From: Paracoccus aerius
Lineage (GTDB): Bacteria; Pseudomonadota; Alphaproteobacteria; Rhodobacterales; Rhodobacteraceae
DNA: 64,000 bases
Assembly (NCBI RefSeq): GCF_014656455.1
Contig: NZ_BNCL01000001.1
Location: 62,001-126,000 of the forward strand
Direction of reading: 5' to 3'
Shown: piece by piece, positions 1-8,417 of the stretch
Layout: each line of letters begins with the position of its first letter
Numbering within the stretch: the first letter of the stretch is position 1
Translations under genes and position numbers: made by a program
Notes under the pieces: generated by a model
Seen by the model: only the letters and a program-made list of their open reading frames with translations
Told to the model about the DNA's origin: nothing
Database searches by the model: none

Positions 1-328
1 CGGCCGCGGCATCGCTGACGGGGGCAAGGTCCGTCTGCTCGGACGCCTCGACGGCTTCGGCGGCGACGTCGGCTGCAATGGCCGCCGCATCCGCTGCCGC
101 GTCGGCGGCGGCTTCCGTGGCCTGGGTCGCGGCACCCGCATCCTCGGCAGGCTCGGTGGCGGCCGGCGCGGGCGAGGGTTGTTCTTGCGGGGCAGGGGCT
201 TCGTCCGGGGCAAGTTCGGCGGAGGGCGCCGGGGGCAGGCTGTCCTGCGCGGCCTGGCCGTCATGCCAGACCCACCACCCCCCAAGGCCGAGGGCAAGGA
301 CGACAACCAGGGCCAGAACAACGCGCAT
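1..328 (-). CDS. Exported or membrane-anchored Ala/Pro-rich protein, N-terminal part
   Basis: Only the first 109 codons are in the window; the gene runs off the left edge. The protein opens with a short basic start (MRVV) and a strongly hydrophobic stretch to about residue 18, read as a signal anchor or signal peptide, followed by WWVWHDG and then a long low-complexity tract rich in Ala, Pro, Glu and Asp. The start ATG at 328 has GGAAAG a few bases upstream. It is divergent from infC. The remaining domain lies outside the window, so the function cannot be given; an envelope-associated protein with an extended linker, for example a LysM protein, is possible. Confidence 0.6.
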   Translation of the reverse strand, partial: MRVVLALVVVLALGLGGWWVWHDGQAAQDSLPPAPSAELAPDEAPAPQEQPSPAPAATEPAEDAGAATQATEAAADAAADAAAIAADVAAEAVEASEQTDLAPVSDAAA

Positions 329-517
329 GACGACTTTCCTTGAAGATGTTTCCGCAAAGCTATGGCACAGGGGCCGGGCGCGGAAAAGGCATGGGCGCAG
401 GATCGGGCGGACGGATTGCCGGAACAAGGCGGTTGCGGATATCAAATCCGGTTGAATTCCCCGGCCTTCACGCTTATTTTCCGTCTATTCCGATTTGGCT
501 ATCAAAGGAGCACAGCC

Positions 518-1057
518 ATAGCCCGCCGACCGCATAACGCACCGCCCACCCGTGATACCGGCCCCCGCGTCAACGAACGCATCCGCGTATCCGAAATCCG
601 CCTGATCGGCGCCGACGGAGAGAATGTGGGCGTGGTCCCGCCCTCGGTCGGGTTGCAGATGGCGCAGGAAGCCGGGCTTGATCTGGTCGAAATCTCGCCC
701 AACGCCGTCCCGCCTGTCTGCAAGGTCATGGACCTGGGCAAGTTCAAGTACGAACAGCAAAAGCGCGAGGCCGAGGCGCGCAAGAAGCAGAAGATCATCG
801 AGATCAAGGAGATCAAGTTCCGTCCGGGAACCGATACCCATGACTATGATGTGAAGATGCGCTCGGTCATGAAGTTCCTGGGCGAGGGGGACAAGGTCAA
901 GGTCACCCTGCGCTTCCGCGGCCGCGAGATGGCGCACCAGGATCTGGGGCTGGAACTGCTGAACCGCGTCCGCGACGACGTGGGCGAGGCCGGCAAGGTC
1001 GAATCGATGCCCAAGCTGGAAGGCCGGCAGATGGTCATGATGATCGCCCCGAAATAG
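518..1057 (+). CDS. infC: Translation initiation factor IF-3 (AUA start)
   Basis: IF-3 binds the 30S subunit, prevents premature joining of 50S and checks the start codon-initiator tRNA match. The 179-residue product has the N domain ([14 protein letters not shown] at about 19-32), the basic linker ([13 protein letters not shown]) and the C domain ending [13 protein letters not shown]. The family N-terminus begins at ARRPHNAPP, and the codon in front of it is ATA at 518-520, with a good Shine-Dalgarno GGAG at 507-510. In-frame ATG codons further upstream (362) would add a non-conserved extension. A rare start is typical of infC, because IF-3 discriminates against it and so limits its own synthesis. 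A strong terminator follows; rpmI and rplT do not. Confidence 0.93.
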   Translation: MARRPHNAPPTRDTGPRVNERIRVSEIRLIGADGENVGVVPPSVGLQMAQEAGLDLVEISPNAVPPVCKVMDLGKFKYEQQKREAEARKKQKIIEIKEIKFRPGTDTHDYDVKMRSVMKFLGEGDKVKVTLRFRGREMAHQDLGLELLNRVRDDVGEAGKVESMPKLEGRQMVMMIAPK

Positions 1058-1078
1058 TTTTTTGTCCTTCCGACATTG

Positions 1079-1115
1079 AAAGGGCTGCGCAGGATCGCCT
1101 GCGCAGCCCTTTTTT
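1079..1115 (+). terminator. Rho-independent terminator of infC
   Basis: A perfect 15-bp stem (1079-1093 with 1098-1112), four-base loop ATCG and a T run to 1115, starting about 20 bases after the infC stop. It makes infC the last gene of its transcript. Confidence 0.92.
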
Positions 1116-1133
1116 GGTTGTCGTGCAGCCAGT

Positions 1134-1451
1134 TTACCAGCGGCCGGCCATCAGCCTCTGCCGGATGACCGCCTGGTCGTTGCGGATCATGCCGGGGATC
1201 AGGAACAGGTCGATGAAGGCCCAGGCACAAACCAGGGCGATGGGAACCCAGCCGATCAGGATCGGCGCGGTCAGCCACCCCAAGGTCCACATCAGCAGCA
1301 TGATGATGCCGCTGGCCCAGCGTCCCAGATACATGCGATGCACGCCGAAGCCCCACAACAGGATCGCCAGCAGATAGGCGACCAACTGGGATTTCGATTC
1401 ATTTGCAACGCGTTGCTCGATCAGCAGCTGTTGCTGGACGTTGTCGGACAC
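1134..1451 (-). CDS. TM2 domain-containing membrane protein
   Basis: About 105 residues. A polar N-terminus with NVQQQLLIEQRVANESKS is followed by two hydrophobic segments: LVAYLLAILLWGFGVHRMYLG, carrying the GxHRxYLG signature of the TM2 family, and IIMLLMWTLGWLTAPILIGW. A third hydrophobic stretch and a short basic tail follow. The proposed start is GTG at 1451, because GGAGAGG sits just upstream; ATG at 1463 (MERP) has no ribosome site. The cellular role of bacterial TM2 proteins is unknown. It is in the inner membrane and converges on the infC terminator. Confidence 0.75.
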   Translation of the reverse strand: MSDNVQQQLLIEQRVANESKSQLVAYLLAILLWGFGVHRMYLGRWASGIIMLLMWTLGWLTAPILIGWVPIALVCAWAFIDLFLIPGMIRNDQAVIRQRLMAGRW

Positions 1452-1536
1452 TGGCCTCTCCATCTGGGGGGCGGCGGGGCCGCCCGTTCGGATGATAGAT
1501 AGGAAGGCCTGGACGCGGTGCAAGGATCTGACGTTT

Positions 1537-2820
1537 TCACTCGGCCCGCAGGAAGCGCTCGAAGATCAGGCCGATGGGACGGATCGGGCCGGTGCTGCCG
1601 TCGTTCCGGTTCACGTCGATCACGCCCAACTGGTGGCGGCCCGGCTGCAGCAGGATCGGACCTAGGCGAGCATCTGTTCCGCCATCGCTGTCGTCATTCT
1701 CGCCCGCAAGGGCTCCGTTCGGGGCAAACAGCACCAGCTTCGGATCGGCGCCCACCAGCCCGCCATAGGCGCTGATGATGACCACGGTCGGCTGGTCAAG
1801 GTCAAAGCCCACCCATTGCGCGGCGCCGTCATGCAGGACAACCGTCTGCTTCTGCGTCGCCAGGTCCAGATCCTGGACCGGATAGCTGCCGTCGGACGGT
1901 GGGTTCAACTCTCCCTTCCGATAGGCGTTGCGCAGGAAGGTCTGCGGATCCAGTCTTTCGGCCGAAATGGTCAGTTCGCCCGGCTGCGGTGCAAGCGCCC
2001 CGACTCCGATGCAATAGTCCCCGGGCGCAAGCGCCGTGGCGAAGTCGAGCCGGGCGTTCAGCCCGTCCGCATCGTCATTTTCCGCCAAGAGCCCGCCCTG
2101 GGCATCGAAAAGCCGTATCGCCGGGTCCAGCGAAGGGCTGGTCGCGCGCAGGGTCAGCGACGTCGGCTGAGTCAGGGAAAAGCGGACATATCCCGTCTGC
2201 GTCGCGTCCTGCCGGGCGTTTACCGGACCTTGTTCCAACCGGTCGTCTAGCGAACCTTCTGCAAGGGCAGCAGCCGGGGTGTCCGGCATGCACGGGGTGA
2301 TCGCCTCGATCCCTGAGCTGCCCTCGCCCTCGGCTGCCAGCAGGGCAGGCTGGTCGGGACGAGAGACCTGGACGGTAGCGGCCATCGCCCCTTCTCCGAC
2401 CGACGACAGGGCAAGGCAATAGGTGCCCGGACCCACGTTCGTCTCAACCGAGGAATTGAGCGAGGTCGGCGTGTCGTCGTTCTCGGCGATCACGTCGCCT
2501 TCCTCGGTCAGCAGCGCGATGGCCGGATCGCCTTCGTCCGCCCGTGCCTCGGCCCGGATGGCCTGGCTGTCGGCGGCGACGCGGAATGCGAACAGCGACC
2601 GCGCGGGTCCAGTGACCTGCGCTTGCGCCGACAAGGGAACCGAACCCGCCGAAATCTCTGCCCCGGCCTCTCCGCCAAGCCATTCAACCGTTCCGCCGCA
2701 CATCCGGCTGTTGTCCTGCGCCGATGACGGCGCCTTGTCCTGGGCCATCGCCGGCAGGGCCAGAGCCAAGGCGGCGGTGATGGTCAGGCTGGCCCGCGCG
2801 GGGCGGTGGCGATGGGGCAT
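1537..2820 (-). CDS. Secreted protein with three PPC-like repeats
   Basis: 427 residues with a signal peptide (basic MPHRHRPARA, hydrophobic core, cleavage near AMAQD). The mature part contains three similar modules, each with DPxIxL, then a GxxxAENDD motif, then a PGxY/H-type strand: AENDDTPTSLN, AENDDADGLN and GENDDSDGG. These resemble bacterial pre-peptidase C-terminal beta-sandwich domains, which often bind calcium or assist secretion of exoenzymes. No protease or other catalytic domain is attached. The start at 2820 has AAGGAG upstream. It is divergent from pheT with about 190 bp between them. Periplasmic or extracellular binding role is inferred. Confidence 0.72.
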   Translation of the reverse strand: MPHRHRPARASLTITAALALALPAMAQDKAPSSAQDNSRMCGGTVEWLGGEAGAEISAGSVPLSAQAQVTGPARSLFAFRVAADSQAIRAEARADEGDPAIALLTEEGDVIAENDDTPTSLNSSVETNVGPGTYCLALSSVGEGAMAATVQVSRPDQPALLAAEGEGSSGIEAITPCMPDTPAAALAEGSLDDRLEQGPVNARQDATQTGYVRFSLTQPTSLTLRATSPSLDPAIRLFDAQGGLLAENDDADGLNARLDFATALAPGDYCIGVGALAPQPGELTISAERLDPQTFLRNAYRKGELNPPSDGSYPVQDLDLATQKQTVVLHDGAAQWVGFDLDQPTVVIISAYGGLVGADPKLVLFAPNGALAGENDDSDGGTDARLGPILLQPGRHQLGVIDVNRNDGSTGPIRPIGLIFERFLRAE

Positions 2821-3011
2821 GATCCACTCCTTCTGCGGCGAATGCGCCGGATCCGCGCAAGTTCTGGCACTTGCGGCGGGCCTGGACAATCGGCTGCGGG
2901 ATATTTTCGGTTTTCCTTGCTGCCCAGGAACGGCTTGCCGCTTGACCATCCGGCCCGGGATGGGTTCAACGCAGGCAAACGTCCGTGCTGGCGAAACCGG
3001 AAAGCGAGATC

Positions 3012-5399
3012 ATGAAGTTCACCCTCTCCTGGCTCAAAGAGCATCTCGATACGAACGCGACCCTGGATCAGATCGCCGAGGCGCTGACCGACCTGGGACT
3101 CGAGGTCGAGGAGGTGCGCGATCCCGCGGCCAAGCTGCGCAGCTTCACCCTGGCCCGTATCCTGCAGGCGGAACAGCATCCCGATGCCGACCGGCTGCGC
3201 GTCTGCCGCGTGCTGACGGACGAGGGCGAGAAACAGATCGTCTGCGGCGCCCCGAACGCACGCGAAGGGATCACTGTGGTGCTGGCCAAGCCCGGCGACT
3301 ATGTTCCTGGCATCGACGTGACGCTGGGGGTAGGCAAGATCCGCGGCGTCGAGAGCCACGGCATGATGGCGTCCGAGCGCGAGCTGGAACTTTCGGACGA
3401 ACACAACGGCATCATCGAACTGCCCTCGGGCGAGGTGGGGCAGCGGTTCGTGGACTGGCTGGCGCAGAACGCGCCGGACAAGGTCGATCCGATGATCCAC
3501 ATCAAGATCACCCCCAACCGCCCCGACGCGCTTGGCGTTCATGGCATCGCCCGCGATCTGGCCGCGCGTGGCCTGGGCGTGCTGAAGCCCGTGGCCGATA
3601 CCGTGGTTCCGGGGCGCTTCCCCAGTCCTGTCGGCGTGACCATTGACCCGGCCATTGCCGACAAGGCGCCTTATTTCGCAGGCCGGGTGATCCGGGGCGT
3701 CAGGAACGGCCCCGCGCCCGAATGGCTGCAACAGCGCCTGCGCGCGATCGGACTGCGCCCGATCAACACCCTGGTCGATATCACCAACCTGTTCACCTAT
3801 GACCTGAACAGGCCGTTGCATGTCTTTGACATCGCAAAAATTTCTGGCGATCTTTCGGTTCGTCCCGCCAAGGCGGGCGAGGAGATCCTGGCCCTTGACG
3901 GCAAGACCTATGCCCTGCCCGAAGGGGCCATGGTGATCGCCGACGCGAATGGCCCCGAAAGCATCGCGGGCATCATGGGGGGCGAACATTCCGGCTGCGA
4001 CGAAGACACTTCCGACGTCTTCCTGGAAAGCGCCTATTGGGATCCCATCGCCATCGCGGCCACCGGCCGCACGCTGAAGATCAATAGCGACGCCCGCTAT
4101 CGCTTCGAACGCGGCGTGGACCCGGCCTTCACCCGCCAGGGGCTGGAACTTGCGACCCGGATGATCCTGGATCTGTGCGGAGGAGAGCCGTCCGAGGTGG
4201 TCGAGGCCGGTGCCGTTCCCGATACCGCCCGCGCCTATCGCCTGGACACCGCCCGCACCGCCAGCCTGGTCGGCCTGGACATCCCGGCGGATGAACAGCG
4301 CGCCACCCTGACCGCGCTTGGCTTCCGGATGGAGGGCGACATGGCCCATGTCCCGTCGTGGCGCCCCGACGTGCTGGGCGAGGCCGATCTTGTCGAGGAA
4401 ATCGCCCGCATCGCCAGCCTGACCAAGCTGCAGGGCCAGCCCCTGCCGCGTCCGAAGCCCGGCGTGCCGAAGCCGGTGCTGACGCCACTCCAGGTGCGCG
4501 AAAAGACGGCACGGCGGCAGACTGCGGCGCTTGGTTACAACGAATGCGTGACCTACAGCTTCATTGACAGCGCGGCGGCCGCGTTGTTCGGCGGCGGCCA
4601 GGATGCCGTTCGTGTCGAAAACCCCATCAGCAGCGAAATGACCCATCTGCGCCCCGACTTGCTGCCCGGCCTTCTGGCCGCCGCGGCGCGCAACCAGTCG
4701 CGCGGATTTGCCGACCTGGCGCTGTTTGAACTGGGCCCGGTCTTCCCGGGCGGCGAGCCGGGTGAACAGGCGACACAACTGTCCGGGCTGATGATCGGCA
4801 ACACAGCGCCGCGCGACCCCTTTGGCAGCCGCCGCAAGGTGGACCTTTACGATGCCAAGGCGGATGCCGAGGCCGTGCTGGCCGCCATCGGCGCGCCCGC
4901 CAAGGTGCAGGTCAACCGAAAGCTGGACGCCTGGTGGCATCCGGGCCGCGCGGGCAACATCGCCCTTGGCCCGAACGTGCTGGCGACCTTCGGGGAAATC
5001 CATCCCCGCATCCTGCGCGCCTTCGACATCAAGGGCGCTGCCGTGGCCTTTACCGTCCGCATTGCCAATGTCCCGTTCCCCAAGGCGAAAACCGCGACCC
5101 GCCCCGCGCTTGCGGTTTCCGAACTGCAGGCGGTCGAACGCGACTTCGCCTTCGTGGTCGATCCGCAGGTCGAGGCGCTGACCCTGGTCAACGCCGCCGC
5201 CGGCGCGGACAAGGCGCTGATCGACAGCGTCACCGTCTTCGACCAGTTCACGGGCCTTGAAGGCGGCCGGAAGTCCATCGCGATCACGGCCCGCCTGCAA
5301 CCGCGCGACAAGACCCTGACGGATGCCGAGATCGAGGCCGTCAGCCAGAAGATCATCGACAAGGTCCAGAAGGCGACCGGCGGTACCCTGCGCGCCTGA
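3012..5399 (+). CDS. pheT: Phenylalanine--tRNA ligase, beta subunit
   Basis: 795 residues, normal for bacterial PheT, the larger subunit of the alpha2-beta2 enzyme that charges tRNA-Phe in the cytoplasm. In order: N-terminal MKFTLSWLKEHLDT, a tRNA-binding OB domain (about 39-150; CGAPNAREG), B3/4 editing region, B5 domain, the catalytic-like core (SDARYRFERGVDP) and the C-terminal anticodon-binding FDX-ACB domain (AVERDFAFVVD to the end). GGAAAGCGAG lies in front of the chosen start. pheS is not adjacent, so the subunits are made from separate loci. A bidirectional terminator follows at 5441-5463. Confidence 0.97.
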   Translation: MKFTLSWLKEHLDTNATLDQIAEALTDLGLEVEEVRDPAAKLRSFTLARILQAEQHPDADRLRVCRVLTDEGEKQIVCGAPNAREGITVVLAKPGDYVPGIDVTLGVGKIRGVESHGMMASERELELSDEHNGIIELPSGEVGQRFVDWLAQNAPDKVDPMIHIKITPNRPDALGVHGIARDLAARGLGVLKPVADTVVPGRFPSPVGVTIDPAIADKAPYFAGRVIRGVRNGPAPEWLQQRLRAIGLRPINTLVDITNLFTYDLNRPLHVFDIAKISGDLSVRPAKAGEEILALDGKTYALPEGAMVIADANGPESIAGIMGGEHSGCDEDTSDVFLESAYWDPIAIAATGRTLKINSDARYRFERGVDPAFTRQGLELATRMILDLCGGEPSEVVEAGAVPDTARAYRLDTARTASLVGLDIPADEQRATLTALGFRMEGDMAHVPSWRPDVLGEADLVEEIARIASLTKLQGQPLPRPKPGVPKPVLTPLQVREKTARRQTAALGYNECVTYSFIDSAAAALFGGGQDAVRVENPISSEMTHLRPDLLPGLLAAAARNQSRGFADLALFELGPVFPGGEPGEQATQLSGLMIGNTAPRDPFGSRRKVDLYDAKADAEAVLAAIGAPAKVQVNRKLDAWWHPGRAGNIALGPNVLATFGEIHPRILRAFDIKGAAVAFTVRIANVPFPKAKTATRPALAVSELQAVERDFAFVVDPQVEALTLVNAAAGADKALIDSVTVFDQFTGLEGGRKSIAITARLQPRDKTLTDAEIEAVSQKIIDKVQKATGGTLRA

Positions 5400-5440
5400 T
5401 CCTTCTTGGGCTAAATATCCTCGGGCTTCCGAACGCCCGG

Positions 5441-5463
5441 AAAAAGGTCCAGTGGACCTTTTT
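5441..5463. terminator. Bidirectional terminator between pheT and the RHH_4 gene
   Basis: Perfect 10-bp inverted repeat AAAAAGGTCC-AGT-GGACCTTTTT. It has T runs on both strands, so it can end pheT from the left and the leftward RHH_4/DUF4169 transcript from the right. A second GC-rich hairpin (GCGGGGGC/GCCCCCCGC) lies at about 5494-5514. Confidence 0.85.
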
Positions 5464-5511
5464 CAGTGAGGAAGGGGCCGGCAGGCCCGAGCGGGGGCAG
5501 ACAGCCCCCCG

Positions 5512-5742
5512 CTAACGCTGCAACTCCGCGATCACGAACAGGCGCAGGGCGGTGGCAAGCCCCACTTCGGGCGGACGGGCATGGTCGATCCGGCCGATCA
5601 GTTCCGCCCGGGTCATCCCGCGCGCACGGGCGGCATCCCCGATGCCGCGCCAGAACGCGTCCTCCAGCGAGACCGAGGTGCGGTGCCCGTCGATGGTCAC
5701 CGACCGCTTGGCCGGGGGCGTCATCGGCGGCAGGTCAATCAT
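5512..5742 (-). CDS. Ribbon-helix-helix (RHH_4) domain protein
   Basis: 76 residues. The central segment KRSVTIDGHRTSVSLEDAFW is the RHH_4 beta-strand and first helix; a second helix follows (RGMTRAELIGRID) and the tail has VGLATALRLFVI. Such proteins are small dimeric DNA-binding folds; targets are unknown. The start ATG at 5742 lies inside the end of the upstream DUF4169 gene (8-base overlap), with AAGGCG upstream, so the two are translationally coupled. This gene pair recurs in Rhodobacteraceae, in my recollection. Confidence 0.82.
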   Translation of the reverse strand: MIDLPPMTPPAKRSVTIDGHRTSVSLEDAFWRGIGDAARARGMTRAELIGRIDHARPPEVGLATALRLFVIAELQR

Positions 5743-5926
5743 CGCCTTGCGGATCGTCCAGCCGGTGCGCGTCATGGATGCGGTTTGCGCGATCAGCCTC
5801 GGCCTGGCGGGCATCGCGCAGGGGCTTCGCCTCGCCGAACCTGGCGGCGTTCGCGTCGCCTGACGCGCGCTTGTCGTCGCGGGCGCGCTGCTTGCGGGCC
5901 TGGCGCAGGTTGATGATCTTGGTCAT
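5735..5926 (-). CDS. DUF4169 family small basic protein
   Basis: 63 residues, beginning MTKIINLRQARKQRARDDKR and continuing ASGDANAARFGEAKPLRDAR, the recognisable DUF4169 pattern. It is highly charged and predicted helical; no function is known. It is the first gene of a two-gene unit with the overlapping RHH_4 gene. The fumC terminator lies directly upstream, so any promoter must be in or very near that hairpin, or the pair depends on read-through from fumC. Confidence 0.82.
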   Translation of the reverse strand: MTKIINLRQARKQRARDDKRASGDANAARFGEAKPLRDARQAEADRANRIHDAHRLDDPQGDD

Positions 5927-5936
5927 TGGTCCAATG

Positions 5937-5972
5937 AAAAAGCCGGGCCGCGTCAGGATAACGCGCCCCGGC
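5937..5972 (-). terminator. Terminator of fumC
   Basis: On the minus strand an 11-bp GC stem with one mismatch (5962-5972 with 5942-5952), a nine-base loop and a run of five T (5937-5941), starting about 20 bases after the fumC stop. Confidence 0.75.
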
Positions 5973-5991
5973 CCGGTCAGGTCAAGTCCGA

Positions 5992-7386
5992 TCAGCCCTT
6001 GGGGCTGATCATGTCCTCGGGGCGGACGACGCGGTCGAAAGTCTCGCCATCCACGAAGCCCAGGGCGATCGCTTCCTCGCGCAGGGTAGTGCCGTTCTTG
6101 TGCGCGGTCTTGGCGACCTTGGTGGCGTTGTCATAGCCGATGGTCGGCGCAAGCGCCGTCACCAGCATCAGCGATTCCTTCATCAGCTTCTCGATCCGCG
6201 CGACGTTGGCCTGGGTGCCTACAACCATGTTGTCGGTGAAGGATCCGGCCGCGTCGCCCAGAAGCTGCATCGACTGGATGACGTTATAGGACATCATCGG
6301 ATTATAGACGTTCAACTCGAAATGCCCTTGCGACCCGGCGAAACCGATGGCCGCGTCGTTGCCCATGACATGCGCGCATACCATGGTCAGTGCCTCGGCC
6401 TGCGTCGGGTTGACCTTGCCCGGCATGATGGACGAACCCGGCTCGTTCTCGGGCAGGATCAGTTCGCCCAGGCCGGAACGAGGCCCCGATCCCAGCAGGC
6501 GCATGTCGTTGGCGATCTTGAACAGGGACGCAGCAACCGTCTTCAGCGCGCCCGAGAAAAAGACCATCGCGTCATGCGCGGCAAGGGCCTCGAACTTGTT
6601 GGGCGCGGTCACGAAGGGCAGGTCGGTGATCTTGGCGATCTCGGCCGCGATGGCCGTGTCCCAGCCCTTCTTGGTGTTCAGCCCGGTGCCAACCGCCGTG
6701 CCGCCCTGTGCCAGTTCGTAGATGTCGGTCAGCGCCAGCTTGACCCGCTCGATGCCCTTCTGGACCTGATGGGCATAGCCGCCGAACTCCTGGCCCAGGG
6801 TCAGGGGGGTGGCGTCCTGCGTGTGGGTCCGGCCGATCTTGATGATGTCCTTGAATTCCTCGGACTTGGCCAGCAGCGCCTTGTGCAGCTTTTCCAGGCC
6901 GGGGATCAGCGTGTCGCGGGCCACCATGCCGATGGCGACATGCATCGCGGTCGGGAAGGTGTCGTTCGACGACTGGCCCATGTTGACATGGTCGTTCGGA
7001 TGGACCGGCTTCTTCGAGCCCAGTTCGCCGCCCAGGATCTCGATGGCGCGGTTCGAGATGACTTCGTTCGCGTTCATGTTGGACTGGGTGCCGGACCCCG
7101 TCTGCCAGACGACCAGCGGGAAGTTGTCGTCGAACTTGCCTTCGAAAACCTCGGTCGCGGCCTGTTCCATCGCCTTGCCGATGGCCGGGTCCAGATCGCC
7201 ATTGGCCTGGTTCACGCGCGCCGCCGCCAGCTTGATGGCGCCAAGGGCGCGGATGATCGCGACCGGTTGGCGTTCCCAGCCGATGGGAAAGTTCTGGATC
7301 GAACGCTGCGTCTGCGCGCCCCAGTATTTGCTGGCGTCAACCTCCAGCGGGCCGAAGCTGTCGGTTTCGGTGCGGGTCTTGGTCAT
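5992..7386 (-). CDS. fumC: Fumarate hydratase class II
   Basis: 464 residues. Converts fumarate to L-malate in the TCA cycle; iron-independent homotetramer. Family signatures are seen in order: [16 protein letters not shown] near the N-terminus, [13 protein letters not shown], the [14 protein letters not shown] substrate-binding segment, TGLNTKKG and the catalytic loop [17 protein letters not shown]. The start ATG at 7386 has GAGGGAG upstream; an earlier in-frame ATG at 7404 is less likely. It is followed by its own terminator. The upstream DapA-like gene on the same strand ends 74 bases away. Confidence 0.97.
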   Translation of the reverse strand: MTKTRTETDSFGPLEVDASKYWGAQTQRSIQNFPIGWERQPVAIIRALGAIKLAAARVNQANGDLDPAIGKAMEQAATEVFEGKFDDNFPLVVWQTGSGTQSNMNANEVISNRAIEILGGELGSKKPVHPNDHVNMGQSSNDTFPTAMHVAIGMVARDTLIPGLEKLHKALLAKSEEFKDIIKIGRTHTQDATPLTLGQEFGGYAHQVQKGIERVKLALTDIYELAQGGTAVGTGLNTKKGWDTAIAAEIAKITDLPFVTAPNKFEALAAHDAMVFFSGALKTVAASLFKIANDMRLLGSGPRSGLGELILPENEPGSSIMPGKVNPTQAEALTMVCAHVMGNDAAIGFAGSQGHFELNVYNPMMSYNVIQSMQLLGDAAGSFTDNMVVGTQANVARIEKLMKESLMLVTALAPTIGYDNATKVAKTAHKNGTTLREEAIALGFVDGETFDRVVRPEDMISPKG

Positions 7387-7460
7387 CGAAAGGCTCCCTC
7401 GCAATTTCGCGCGGTTCTATCCGGCGCGGGGCCGATAGGCAATCGGTATGCAACGGTATG

Positions 7461-8360
7461 CTAATGCTGATGGGCGTCCAGGGTGGCGATGGCCGCGCGC
7501 AGTGCGTCGTCTTCGGCCTCCGGCAGGGGCAGGACGGGGCGCGGGGGCTGTGCCGTGGTCAGTTCCAGCAGGTTCGCCGCGCGATGGACGGTGCGAAAGC
7601 TGCTGCGCGTCTTGAACAGGGCCCAAAGGGGCGCAAGAGCCGCGTCGATCCGGCCGACCTCTGCCGCGTCGCCACGCTGCGCCGCGCTGACCATCCGCAG
7701 CATCGGATGGGGCCACAGCCCGGCCGCGACGCTGTAGAAGGCATCCGCCCCTGCCAGCATCGCGGGGGCGCAGCCCCAGTCGGCGCTGTAGCCTATGGAG
7801 AAGCCATCGGGCAGGGCGGCGCGCAGTTCGGCGATCTGGCCTGCGAAGTCGCCCGACGCCACCAGCGGCATCTTGACGGCCCTAACGGTCGGCAGCGTCG
7901 CCAGCCGGGCCAGCAGCGCAGTGGAGAAGGTGAAATGCGTCGTGCCGGGGTTGTTGTAGATGCAGATCGGCAGGTCGCTGGCCGCGGCGATGGCTGCGAA
8001 GTGGTGAAAGACCTCGTCCTCGGTCAGCGGGGTATAGGACATGGGCGCGACCAGCAGCCCTGCGGCGCCAATCCGGGCGGCGTGGCGAGCCAGGTCCACC
8101 GCCGTGTCGGTGCGCAGCGCACCCACGCCCACGATGACCGGAACGCGGCTGCCAACCTGGTCCATCGCCGCCTCGGCCACCGCGCGACGCTGGTCGGGGT
8201 CCAGATAGGCATAGGCCCCCGTGCTGCCCAGCACGCAGATCGAGTCTGGCTGGCCGTCCGCGACACGCTGCAGGATCCGCCACAGGTCCGGCAGGATGAC
8301 CCGGCCCTCGGCGTCGGCGGGCGTGATGGGGAATGCGGAAAGGCCCTTGAAGACGGTCAT
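7461..8360 (-). CDS. DapA/NAL-family aldolase-lyase (class I, Schiff base)
   Basis: 299 residues of the dihydrodipicolinate synthase / N-acetylneuraminate lyase superfamily. Seen: N-terminal FPITPADAEG strand, the GSTGAYAYL carboxylate-binding loop (GSTGE in most members), the tyrosine in YNNPGTT, and the Schiff-base lysine in VKMP. The true substrate cannot be read; it is not obviously the biosynthetic DapA, since neighbours are not lysine genes. The start at 8360 has its ribosome site (GGGCAGGA) inside the 3' arm of a perfect hairpin at 8368-8390. It may be co-transcribed with osmC and the transglutaminase gene upstream (57-base gap). Confidence 0.85.
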   Translation of the reverse strand: MTVFKGLSAFPITPADAEGRVILPDLWRILQRVADGQPDSICVLGSTGAYAYLDPDQRRAVAEAAMDQVGSRVPVIVGVGALRTDTAVDLARHAARIGAAGLLVAPMSYTPLTEDEVFHHFAAIAAASDLPICIYNNPGTTHFTFSTALLARLATLPTVRAVKMPLVASGDFAGQIAELRAALPDGFSIGYSADWGCAPAMLAGADAFYSVAAGLWPHPMLRMVSAAQRGDAAEVGRIDAALAPLWALFKTRSSFRTVHRAANLLELTTAQPPRPVLPLPEAEDDALRAAIATLDAHQH

Positions 8361-8367
8361 GATGCGA

Positions 8368-8390
8368 TCCTGCCCTGATGAAGGGCAGGA
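8368..8390 (-). promoter_or_regulatory. Hairpin covering the ribosome site of the DapA-like gene
   Basis: Perfect 9-bp inverted repeat TCCTGCCCT-N5-AGGGCAGGA, ending 8 bases before the start codon at 8360. In the mRNA the GGGCAGGA ribosome site is paired. It could be a translational switch or a DNA operator; it has no T run, so it is a poor terminator for the upstream gene. Confidence 0.5.
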
Positions 8391-8417
8391 GGTCACAGAT
8401 GGCAAGCCGTTGCAAGA

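Noticed and set aside
78-455. Ala/Ser-rich open frame on the plus strand at the left edge
   Set aside because: It is the reverse shadow of the Ala/Pro-rich exported protein, and runs through the intergenic region with no ribosome site.
2784-5300. An 838-codon open frame on the minus strand across pheT
   Set aside because: It is antisense to a clear PheT and has biased GC-rich composition without any recognisable domain; such shadow frames are normal at this GC content.
7461-8360. Biosynthetic dihydrodipicolinate synthase (dapA)
   Set aside because: The GSTGE loop is GSTGA here and no lysine-pathway genes are near; only family-level assignment is supported.
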